From Candidatus Iainarchaeum sp. (lineage in GTDB: Archaea > Iainarchaeota > Iainarchaeia > Iainarchaeales > DTGL01), in NCBI GenBank assembly GCA_017608575.1, contig JAFCFP010000001.1, forward strand, positions 1 through 59,049: 59,049 nucleotides of DNA. Reading direction: 5' to 3'. A program made the translations under genes and the position numbers. The notes under the pieces were generated by a model that saw only the letters and a list, made by a program, of their open reading frames with translations, was not told the DNA's origin and made no database searches. How positions within the stretch are numbered: position 1 is the first letter of the stretch; every line of letters begins with the position of its first letter. This document shows, in pieces, positions 1-7,291 of this stretch.

Positions 1-101
1 TCTTGCATGAATCCCCATACTAGTGCTCCTATTCCCATTGCTACGAGTAGGAGTAGTACTGTTGCTATGAGTGGGCTTACTCCTTTTTGGTTTATTTTCA
101 T
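1..101 (-). CDS. Archaeal pilin/archaellin-type protein, N-terminus only (partial)
   Basis: The reverse strand from position 101 encodes 33 residues running off the window edge. They begin MKINQKG followed by VSPLIATVLLLLVAMGIGAL, which is a class III (type IV prepilin-like) signal: a short basic leader ending in KG, then a hydrophobic helix. The VSPLIATVLLLLVA pattern is typical of archaeal pilins and DUF1628-type secreted proteins. Prepilin peptidase would cleave after the Gly; one is encoded at 48623-49750. Only the N-terminus is visible, so whether this is a pilin or a larger anchored protein cannot be told. Confidence 0.7.
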   Translation of the reverse strand, partial: MKINQKGVSPLIATVLLLLVAMGIGALVWGFMQ

Positions 102-359
102 TAACAAATCACCCCTGCATGCAAAATTAATTTTTTAATCTTTTTATAAAAAAACTTGAGAATAATAGCGTTAAACTCCTTTAAATACCTTTGGTTTTTG
201 AATGCTAACTGGGCTTATGACTTTTTTTTGGCTTGTGTGCTTGATGTTGTGTTGCAAAATGTGTTGCAAAACCTTTTTATTTGTGGGAAGAGTAATAAAA
301 TAGAAAACAATGCCTACAATAACTGAAGTAAAAAATCCATGGAATAAAAGGCGGTTTTA

Positions 360-2603
360 ATGAAGAAATCTTGGTTTTTAATTTTAATAATTGCGTTTCT
401 TTTGCTTTTTTTAGAAGCGAATGCTGCATGGTATAATTCAAACTGGCTTTACAGGAAAGCAATAACAATTGATTCAAGCAAGGTTTCTGCCACGCTTTCG
501 AATTTTCCAGTGCTTATAAGCATTGCGTCTGATTCTGATCTGGCAAGCAAGGCACAAAGTGATGCAAATGACATTCTTTTCACTTTATCTGATGGCACAA
601 CAAAGTTAGCGCATGAAATTGAGGATTTTAATTCTGCAACTGGAAAGCTGATTGCTTGGGTTAAAGTTCCTTCGCTGAGCTCTTCAACTGACACTACGCT
701 TTACATGTATTATGGTAATTCTTCTGCTTCAAGCCAACAGGATGCAGTGAATGTATGGGATGTTAACTATGTAATGGTTCAACACTTTAACGAAACAAGT
801 GGAACGCACAACGACTCAACAAGCAACGACAACGACGGCATACCGTACAATTTTGACGAAAGCGCCGACTCTACAATGAACGCAACAGGAAAAATCAACG
901 GCGCGGACTTGTTTGACGGAACGAATGATTATGTTGATTGTGGGGATGACGGGAGTCTGAATTTTGGCGCAGACAAAGATTTTACTTTAGAAGCATGGGT
1001 TAATCCTAACAGTATAACCTCCTATCGAGACATTATTTCAAAGGCAAATGGTGCTGGTGCTGAAAAAGGATATCAACTTAGAATTTCTAACGGCTATCTT
1101 TATTTTAAGATATGCGATGGCACTGCATATAAAGCCGTATCTTATGCTATACCTGAACCAAACACTTGGTATCACTGTGTTGTTGCTGTTAATAGGGGGA
1201 GTAATGCAACATCATACGTTAATGGAAATTTGGGTGGAGTGATAGATATTTCAGAAGTAGAAGGGGATATAGATGTAACCGAAAGTTTGTTAATTGGGGC
1301 AGCCTTTGTTGGCAATTATTATTATGCTGACGGCACCATCGACGAAGTCCGCATTTCTGATTCTGCTCGAGATGGCAACTGGATTCAGACTTCTTACAAT
1401 AATATGAGTTCGCCGAGCACTTTTTGCACTTTGGGGGCAGGCGAGACAAGCGAGATTCCAATCGTTACAGTGAATGCACCGCAAGCTGGAAATTATGTTT
1501 CAACTGATGCGAACATTGTTTTTAGTGTTCAGGATTTTGATAATAGTGAGTTGCATGTTCGCTTGTCTTATTCTGTGAGTGCCGGCGCATTTGCTAATGA
1601 CATTAATGTTGATGTGAATTTGAATAATTATGCTGCAATCTCCAACCTTTCCTGCGATGATTCAAATTGGGAGGATTCAACGCAATGCATTTATAACTGG
1701 ACAATTTCAGGTGTGCCTGATGGAAATTATTTTATTGATGTGAATGTTTGGGATTCTTCTGCGAGTTCAGTGGATTCAAGCAATTCTTCTTTTATGGTTG
1801 ACACTAATGCACCTGTTACAAGTGACAATGCCCCTTTGGGTTGGCAGTCCCAGCCAGTGACTGTTGTTTTTTCCTGTGATGACAATAGTGAAAGTGGTTG
1901 TAGTTATACTCGTTACAGTGTTGATTCTGGTAGCTGGGCTACTGGAAGCAGTGTGAAGATTTACTCTGATGGCAATCATTCAATTCAGTATTATTCAGTT
2001 GACCGCGCTGGAAACATTGAATCAACCAATACAACTTATGTTGCAATAATGCGCGGTGACCATAATTTTTCTGTTGGGTTTATTTTTGATGGAAATTATC
2101 GCTCTTATACTGTGAAAATCCCTGGCTTTGTTTCGGATCAAAACGTGCAATTGACTTCAACACAGGTTATTTCTAATTCTTCAGGCATTGACTATGTTGC
2201 ATTCCATGATTCGAATGACTTGTTTGGATTAATTGCAGCGGATAAAACTTATTCGCTTGACATAACAAATGTTAATCCAAGCACTTTCAATGTTTATTTC
2301 CATCAACGTTATGATTCAAATTCAAGGCGCGAGATTTGGTTATTGCACAGCAAGTGTTCTTTTTCTGACATTGATGAAAAAATGCCTTTAATAAAAAATA
2401 ACACTTTTTTGTCCAACCGCAAGCTTCCATCAATTTGTTTTACGGAGAGCGCGGAATATAGGGTTACTGTTGGATTGGATTATTATAATAGTAGTATTGA
2501 TATTAACAGTGATTTGAGGCTTCCAAAGGGTACTCATAGGATCAGAATTTCAAATGCTGGTGTTTCAAACAATCGCGTGGTGTTGAATTTTACTACTACT
2601 TAA
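360..2603 (+). CDS. Secreted DUF2341 / LamG-like surface protein with Ig-like repeats
   Basis: A 747-residue exported protein. Residues 1-22 are a signal peptide (basic MKKS, then a hydrophobic stretch ending near ANA). Residues about 25-125 match the DUF2341 pattern (NSNWLYRKAITID, later LYMYYGN). Residues about 130-350 look like a LamG/concanavalin-type beta sandwich, ending with the usual DGTIDEVRISDSAR run. Two Ig- or cadherin-like beta domains follow (about 390-520 and 530-620), then a beta-rich tail. It is probably a cell-surface adhesin or glycan-binding protein, though the ligand is unknown. Codons in about 783-930 prefer C-ending Asn and Asp codons far more than the rest of the gene, suggesting a mosaic history. 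No C-terminal membrane anchor is obvious. Confidence 0.75.
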   Translation: MKKSWFLILIIAFLLLFLEANAAWYNSNWLYRKAITIDSSKVSATLSNFPVLISIASDSDLASKAQSDANDILFTLSDGTTKLAHEIEDFNSATGKLIAWVKVPSLSSSTDTTLYMYYGNSSASSQQDAVNVWDVNYVMVQHFNETSGTHNDSTSNDNDGIPYNFDESADSTMNATGKINGADLFDGTNDYVDCGDDGSLNFGADKDFTLEAWVNPNSITSYRDIISKANGAGAEKGYQLRISNGYLYFKICDGTAYKAVSYAIPEPNTWYHCVVAVNRGSNATSYVNGNLGGVIDISEVEGDIDVTESLLIGAAFVGNYYYADGTIDEVRISDSARDGNWIQTSYNNMSSPSTFCTLGAGETSEIPIVTVNAPQAGNYVSTDANIVFSVQDFDNSELHVRLSYSVSAGAFANDINVDVNLNNYAAISNLSCDDSNWEDSTQCIYNWTISGVPDGNYFIDVNVWDSSASSVDSSNSSFMVDTNAPVTSDNAPLGWQSQPVTVVFSCDDNSESGCSYTRYSVDSGSWATGSSVKIYSDGNHSIQYYSVDRAGNIESTNTTYVAIMRGDHNFSVGFIFDGNYRSYTVKIPGFVSDQNVQLTSTQVISNSSGIDYVAFHDSNDLFGLIAADKTYSLDITNVNPSTFNVYFHQRYDSNSRREIWLLHSKCSFSDIDEKMPLIKNNTFLSNRKLPSICFTESAEYRVTVGLDYYNSSIDINSDLRLPKGTHRIRISNAGVSNNRVVLNFTTT

Positions 2604-2607
2604 AATT

Positions 2608-2629
2608 TTTAGGGGAAGCATGCCCTAAA
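2608..2629. promoter_or_regulatory. Inverted-repeat operator candidate upstream of nurA
   Basis: A perfect inverted repeat: arms TTTAGGG (2608-2614) and CCCTAAA (2623-2629) with an 8-nt spacer. It abuts a TATA-like box TCTTTTAAAA (2631-2640), with the nurA ATG at 2663. An identical pair of arms with the same spacing precedes mcm (45588-45609). The position at or over the BRE suggests a repressor or activator site; the binding protein is unknown. Confidence 0.6.
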
Positions 2630-2662
2630 CTCTTTTAAAAACGCTCTTTTTATTATTCCTTT

Positions 2663-3736
2663 ATGCAGAGTTTTCTTGATTCGGTTATTGAGAGCGTTAT
2701 TGTTGCAGAAGAAAAAAGAAAAAAAATCATTTCAGAGATTTCCAAAATAGCGCGAAAAGAAATTGATGTGGACAAAATTGCAGAGAAAAGAATTGTTCTG
2801 CCGGTGGAAAAGTGTTCGTTGAATGAATGCATTGCTGGCATTGATTCTGGTTTTGTGGGAAAAAATTTGTATTCATTGGATATAGTGCTTGTTAGGGCAA
2901 GAGCAGCAATTTTTACTTATTCAAACAACAAATTGAAAAAGGCTGATTATTTTCCAGAGTTTTCTTCTTTTCCAGAGCCAATTGTTAGTAGTCTGGCATT
3001 GGAAAAAGGCGAGCTTTCAACGAATAAAAGCTTGCATCGCTTGAAAAAAGAAATAAACCTTGCAAAAGAAGTTATTGAAAAATTTTCTCCCAAGTATTGT
3101 TTTTTGGATGGCTCAATTGTGCCACAGCACGCTGACAAGCCAAGAGCGAATTCCAAAATGCAGCCTTTTTATTTGGAAGTAATTAAATGCTTTGAATCCC
3201 TTTTTGAAACAGCTGAAAGAAAAAAATGCGATTTGATTGCTTGTGTTGAGGATTCAAGGGGAACGCGTTTTAAGTCCATTTTGAAGGAGTTCCTTTTGGA
3301 TAAATTTCCAGTTCTTTCTGGTTTGAATGAATGCTATGATTCAACTATTTTAAATTATTTGTTGAAAGAAGGTGAGCGTTCTTTTGCTTTCCCTTATGCT
3401 TCAAGTGTTAAAATGCATCCTGTTTTGAATGATTTTGACGAAAAATGGGCTTCAATGGTTCATGCTCTTTACTTGAAGCCATCTGCTCTTGACAGGCCTC
3501 TGAGGATTGAATTTTTATCCCAAGAAAAAGACCTAGCTGAAAGGGCACAAAGGCTTTCAGCTGTAACAATGGCTTTGAGTTCAATGCATCGCTCTTATGC
3601 TTATCCAAGTGTTTTAATTGAAGCAGATTTAAGGGCAAAATTAAAGCCTGAAGAAATAAATGTTGTCTGTGACAAAATATCTGACAGGCTTGGAAGGCAT
3701 TTTTTGGGTTTGAGGAGGAATTCAAGGCCTTTTTAA
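2663..3736 (+). CDS. nurA: NurA 5'-3' nuclease
   Basis: A 357-residue NurA-family nuclease, which with HerA resects DNA ends during archaeal double-strand break repair alongside Mre11-Rad50. The RNase H-like core is visible: AGIDSGF (about residue 54) with the first metal-binding Asp, FLDGSIVP (about 150) with the second, and VEDSRGTRFK (about 195). The family's metal ligands lie in these motifs. The start is the ATG about 26 bases after a TATA-like box, which fits a leaderless transcript. herA follows after 86 bases. An inverted-repeat operator candidate lies just upstream. Confidence 0.9.
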   Translation: MQSFLDSVIESVIVAEEKRKKIISEISKIARKEIDVDKIAEKRIVLPVEKCSLNECIAGIDSGFVGKNLYSLDIVLVRARAAIFTYSNNKLKKADYFPEFSSFPEPIVSSLALEKGELSTNKSLHRLKKEINLAKEVIEKFSPKYCFLDGSIVPQHADKPRANSKMQPFYLEVIKCFESLFETAERKKCDLIACVEDSRGTRFKSILKEFLLDKFPVLSGLNECYDSTILNYLLKEGERSFAFPYASSVKMHPVLNDFDEKWASMVHALYLKPSALDRPLRIEFLSQEKDLAERAQRLSAVTMALSSMHRSYAYPSVLIEADLRAKLKPEEINVVCDKISDRLGRHFLGLRRNSRPF

Positions 3737-3754
3737 TGCAGCAAAGCATGTTGG

Positions 3755-3776
3755 TTTAGGAGAAACAAGCCTTGGA
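3755..3776. promoter_or_regulatory. Degenerate copy of the TTTAGGG operator upstream of herA
   Basis: TTTAGGAGAA begins at 3755 and is followed, at the same spacing as in the nurA and mcm sites, by CCTTGGA in place of CCCTAAA. The left arm matches at 6 of 7 positions; the right arm is weak. A TATA-like ATTTAAAAAC follows at 3782-3791 and herA starts at 3823. This is supportive evidence only: it would not stand out alone. Confidence 0.35.
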
Positions 3777-3822
3777 AATGAATTTAAAAACAAGCATGTT
3801 TTTTTTGAATTGGAGTGATTGA

Positions 3823-5355
3823 ATGAGTGATTATATTGGAACAATTATTTCAACAATGAATTCTCCTTCTCCAAGCGAGATTAACTTTGTTGTTTCAAAA
3901 GGCATAGTGCATCGAGGTCAATTTATTGAAGCTGATTATCCAGAGGGGACACTTATTGCCCTTGTTACAAACGTAATTAAAACCAACAAGTATTTTGAAA
4001 GAGCTGACTCGGTTAAGGAATTTGAAGCACACGGTTCGGCTTTGTTTGAACAGTTTCCAACAAGTGAATGGGAATACCTTGTAGCGGAATGCAAGCCATT
4101 GGGTGTTTTTGCAAATGGCAGAGTCCAGCGTTCAACGTTTCCACCTTCGCCTGGTGCAAGGGTGAGAATTGCTTCTGCGGAGAATTTGAAAAAATTCTTT
4201 AATTTTGATGAATCCTCTGGTTTAATGGTTGGCTCAGTGCAATTCCATGACGTTGACGTAAAATTGAATTTGACAAAGCTTTTGAAAAAACACCTTGCTG
4301 TTCTTTCAATTAGTGGCAGTGGCAAGAGCTATTTTACCTCTGTTTTGTTTGAAGAATTATTGGACAGAAAAAAAGAGCATGGAAGGATTGCCTGCATTGT
4401 ATTGGATCCGCATGGAGAATACAGTTCTTTTGCAGAGCCAGCTAAAAAGCCTTTCACTGATTACAGTAATAGGACAAGAATGGTTAAAGGTAGAAACATA
4501 AGAATTGCTGTTTCAAAGCTAAGTGTTGGCATTCTTGCAGGAATTATCCCTGGCTTGAGTCCAGCGCAGAAAAGGGATTTGGAGGAAGTGTTCGGTGAAT
4601 TAAGGGAAAAAATGAGAAAGGGAAAAGGGCCTTTTGATTTTAAGGATGTGAGAGAGGCAATCCAAAAAAGCGATAAAATAAAAAAGAACACAAAGTCAGC
4701 ATTGCTTGGCTGGCTTTATGAATTGAATGGAATGCGCTTGTTTGGAAAAATCAGTTCACCGAGTTTGACTGATTTGGTGAGGCCTGGAACGCTTACAGTG
4801 GTTGACTTGTCGGACATTATTAATATTAGAAAAAAGCAAATAATTGTAAGCCATTTTGCAAAAAAACTGTTTGATGAACGCAGAAAAAAAGAAGTGCCTC
4901 CTTTTTTGCTTGTATTGGAAGAAGCCCACCAGTTTTGCCCTGAACAGGCAGCAAAAGAAACAGCAATTTCTCGCAGCATTATTAGAACAATTGCCAGAGA
5001 GGGCAGAAAATTTGGTGCTTCCCTTTGCTTGATTTCCCAAAGACCAGTGCAATTGGATACAACCGCTTTAAGCCAGTGCAATACAAAAATAATTCTGCGG
5101 GTTACCAATCCATATGACTTAAAGCATTTGGCTGAATCTGCTGAAGCATTGGATCAAAAAAGCATGGACATGATTACTTCATTGCAAGTGGGTGAAGCAT
5201 TAATAATCGGCGAAGCAGTTAACTATCCATTGTTCTTCAAAGTGCGCTCGCGCAAGTCAATGCCCTCAAAGCACGAGGTTTCGCTTGAAAAAGCAGCACT
5301 GGATTTTGAAGAAGCGCAATCAAAAAGAGACAGTGAAACAGAGCAATTTTTGTGA
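3823..5355 (+). CDS. herA: HerA bipolar DNA translocase/helicase
   Basis: A 510-residue HerA/FtsK-type hexameric ATPase that pumps DNA into the NurA nuclease. The N-terminal 120 residues fit the HAS-barrel domain. Walker A is SGSGKSYF (about residue 164) and Walker B with catalytic Glu is FLLVLEEAHQF (about 363). The conserved IAREGRKFGASLCLISQRP segment follows (about 389), with sensor/arginine-finger residues further on. GGAGTGA before the ATG can act as a Shine-Dalgarno site. The gene lies between nurA and a polymerase-like gene, all on the plus strand. Length and motif order are typical. Confidence 0.92.
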   Translation: MSDYIGTIISTMNSPSPSEINFVVSKGIVHRGQFIEADYPEGTLIALVTNVIKTNKYFERADSVKEFEAHGSALFEQFPTSEWEYLVAECKPLGVFANGRVQRSTFPPSPGARVRIASAENLKKFFNFDESSGLMVGSVQFHDVDVKLNLTKLLKKHLAVLSISGSGKSYFTSVLFEELLDRKKEHGRIACIVLDPHGEYSSFAEPAKKPFTDYSNRTRMVKGRNIRIAVSKLSVGILAGIIPGLSPAQKRDLEEVFGELREKMRKGKGPFDFKDVREAIQKSDKIKKNTKSALLGWLYELNGMRLFGKISSPSLTDLVRPGTLTVVDLSDIINIRKKQIIVSHFAKKLFDERRKKEVPPFLLVLEEAHQFCPEQAAKETAISRSIIRTIAREGRKFGASLCLISQRPVQLDTTALSQCNTKIILRVTNPYDLKHLAESAEALDQKSMDMITSLQVGEALIIGEAVNYPLFFKVRSRKSMPSKHEVSLEKAALDFEEAQSKRDSETEQFL

Positions 5356-5367
5356 ACAAAACGCCTG

Positions 5368-5389
5368 TTTAGGGGAAATGCACTGTCTC
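5368..5389. promoter_or_regulatory. Half-site of the TTTAGGG operator upstream of the PolB-like gene
   Basis: TGTTTAGGGGAAA at 5366-5378 is identical over 13 bases to the left half of the mcm site (from 45586). The right arm (5383-5389, CTGTCTC) has decayed. A TATA-like GCTTTTTAAAG follows at 5394-5402 and the likely start is the ATG at 5428. The site suggests this gene has its own promoter and shares control with nurA and mcm. Confidence 0.45.
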
Positions 5390-5427
5390 GGTTGCTTTTT
5401 AAAGCCCAAAAACTTTTTTTTATTGAA

Positions 5428-6720
5428 ATGGCTCTCAACACATACTGCCTTGAAAGAGTTGATTACTCGGAAGAAACAAGGATAATAAAAGCAGAATTCA
5501 AAGGACTTGAAAGAAGCAAAATTATTGGTTTTCCGTTCAATCCTTTTATTAAATTCCCTCTTCCATTGAAGGGAAAAACTGCACTGGAAAAAATTCTCAC
5601 TGATTTTGAAGCTAAGGGTTTTTCCATTTCAAGGGATGGCAATTGTGCAGTTGTTGCGGCCGATTCTTTTTCTCAATTAAAAAAACTGCACAAACTGCTT
5701 TCCCTTTCACTTAAAATACCCATTCCATTGATTGAACCAGAAAGACAGTTTTTAATAGAAAAAGGCTGGGCTTACTTTGATGTTTTTTCAATTAATTCCC
5801 CTTTAAAGCACATTCCATTGCTTTCAAACTACAACAAAAGTATTCCATTGATTTCAGGCATGCTTGGTGGAAGAATTGAATCCAATGCATTGGAAAAAAT
5901 TGTTTTTTCAAACCTTTTGCGCGTTCCAGTTGAAGCAATTCCACAAACCCAAGAAGCAATTGGAAGAATAGTGCTGGAGAATGCTTTTTTTTCCAGAACA
6001 CTTGGTTCAGAGAGCAATGGTTTTTGTCAAAGAGGAGCAATGATGTTGAATTCGTCAATTAAAAGAATAATTGAATTCAACATTGGATTTGATTCACTTA
6101 ATTGTGATTGCTGCAAGCCTTCTTCTCTTAATGAAAAGAATGTTCTGCCGAGTTCTCTTGTAATGGTTGAATTTTTCGCTGACGGGTTTTATTTTCAGTC
6201 AGGGATTCCTTCTTTTTCAAAAGAATTCCATTTATTGCACGGAAAAAAGAATTCAAGGGAAAAAAGAAAAAAGGAATTCTGCCTTCCTTTTTTTCCAATT
6301 GGGCCTTTTTTTGCCAGAGACAAAGCATTAATTCCATTCATTGATGCCAAACGCTTGGAAAAACAAGGCGTGTTGAAAATATTGAAAGAGGGCCACAGGC
6401 TATCCTGGTTTTGCCTTAAAAACGAGTCGTTTTTGGGAAAATACTTCAAAGTGAATGCCGGTGAAAGAAATGCAATCGAAAGCATTGCCAATTCAATGGA
6501 AAAAAAAGCATATGTAAAAAATGGCCTTGGAGCCTTTGCAGTGCTTGATTCTTCTTTAAAACACTTGTTCTTAAAAGAAGCCCTAAAAGCCCGTGAAATT
6601 GCAGAAAGAGCAGTAATTGAATGCATTAAAAAAGGCAAAACCGTTTTTTCAAATCCCGAGCTTTTAAAAGCAATTGAATCAGCTGAAGTCATTCCCAAAA
6701 GCCAAGGGGATGCCTTTTAA
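5428..6720 (+). CDS. Degenerate (probably inactive) family-B DNA polymerase-like protein
   Basis: A 430-residue protein that can be aligned by eye, in order, with archaeal PolB. IPIPLIEPERQFLIEKG (about 97-113) resembles the N-terminal IPFAKRYLIDKG. FSNLLRVPVEAI (160-171) resembles the palm-entry LSKMIRLPVDDV. IIEFNIGFDSLNCDCC (214-229) resembles IMIAFNISPDT plus Cys. Residues 358-410 resemble the motif B helix through motif C. The whole 3'-5' exonuclease domain (about 200 residues) is missing. The motif A Asp is replaced around MMLNSSIK, motif C (DTD) reads FSNPE, and no thumb follows. It would then be a non-catalytic, perhaps structural, PolB relative acting with NurA-HerA. An earlier TTG at 5392 overlaps the TATA box, so the ATG at 5428 is preferred. 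The alternative is an unrelated orphan; homology is inferred. Confidence 0.55.
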   Translation: MALNTYCLERVDYSEETRIIKAEFKGLERSKIIGFPFNPFIKFPLPLKGKTALEKILTDFEAKGFSISRDGNCAVVAADSFSQLKKLHKLLSLSLKIPIPLIEPERQFLIEKGWAYFDVFSINSPLKHIPLLSNYNKSIPLISGMLGGRIESNALEKIVFSNLLRVPVEAIPQTQEAIGRIVLENAFFSRTLGSESNGFCQRGAMMLNSSIKRIIEFNIGFDSLNCDCCKPSSLNEKNVLPSSLVMVEFFADGFYFQSGIPSFSKEFHLLHGKKNSREKRKKEFCLPFFPIGPFFARDKALIPFIDAKRLEKQGVLKILKEGHRLSWFCLKNESFLGKYFKVNAGERNAIESIANSMEKKAYVKNGLGAFAVLDSSLKHLFLKEALKAREIAERAVIECIKKGKTVFSNPELLKAIESAEVIPKSQGDAF

Positions 6721-6795
6721 TTTCCTCCAGTACTGCTTTTTCACAGGAAAGTAAACACCAAAAGCCCCTGAGATAGCCTTTTTAATCCTTTCCAT

Positions 6796-6819
6796 GCACT
6801 AATTGGTAGTGCTTTTTTT
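6796..6819 (+). terminator. Hairpin plus T-tract, likely terminator after the nurA-herA region
   Basis: GCACTA (6796-6801), a 5-nt loop, then TAGTGC (6807-6812) directly followed by seven T residues. T-tracts terminate archaeal RNA polymerase; the stem adds support. It sits between the PolB-like gene and rpoK, just 32 bases before the rpoK start. Confidence 0.5.
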
Positions 6820-6850
6820 ATAGCAAAATCCCTCTTATTTGGTGTTTTTA

Positions 6851-7066
6851 ATGGATAAGCTTACAAGGTTTGAGAGAACACGTTTGATTAGCGCTAGGGC
6901 ATTACAGCTCTCATTGGGAGCGCCTCCACTGGTTAAACCAAGCGAGGATTCCACAGCATATCTTCTTGCAAAAGAAGAATTTGCCAAAGGAGTCCTGCCA
7001 ATGGTGGTAATCAGGAGAATGCCTGATGGCAGTGTTAAAAAAATAGAGGCAAATCAGGCGGTGTAA
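6851..7066 (+). CDS. rpoK: RNA polymerase subunit K (Rpo6/RpoK)
   Basis: A 71-residue homologue of archaeal RpoK, eukaryotic Rpb6 and bacterial omega, which stabilises assembly of the largest polymerase subunit. The family core is clear: LTRFERTRLISARALQLSLG, then GAPPLV, and a C-terminal FAKGVLPMVVIRRMPDG strand. The ATG at 6851 fits the family N-terminus better than an upstream in-frame start. rps17e begins immediately after the stop codon, so the two are probably co-transcribed. Confidence 0.9.
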   Translation: MDKLTRFERTRLISARALQLSLGAPPLVKPSEDSTAYLLAKEEFAKGVLPMVVIRRMPDGSVKKIEANQAV

Positions 7067-7291
7067 ATGGGCAAAGCAGTTCCAAGGGCAGTAAAACAGA
7101 GAGCAATGGTTTTGCTTGAAAAAAACCCAGATGCTTTCAGTGAAGATTTTGAAAAAAACAAGGCGGTATTGCGTGAATTAAGCCTTCCATTTTCAAAGGT
7201 TGAACAAAACCTAATGGCTGGCTTTATTGCAAGAAAGCTTGCAAAGTCAAAGAAAAAAGTTACCTCAAAGGAAGAAGTTCAGCACGGGTGA
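7067..7291 (+). CDS. rps17e: 30S ribosomal protein S17e
   Basis: A 74-residue eS17 protein of the small ribosomal subunit, found only in archaea and eukaryotes. The pattern AVKQRAMVLLEKNPDAFSED, then NKAVL and a NLMAGFIARKLAK helix matches the family. It starts directly after rpoK. Its last 32 bases overlap the 3' end of rad50 on the opposite strand, so the two genes converge with no spacer. Confidence 0.9.
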   Translation: MGKAVPRAVKQRAMVLLEKNPDAFSEDFEKNKAVLRELSLPFSKVEQNLMAGFIARKLAKSKKKVTSKEEVQHG

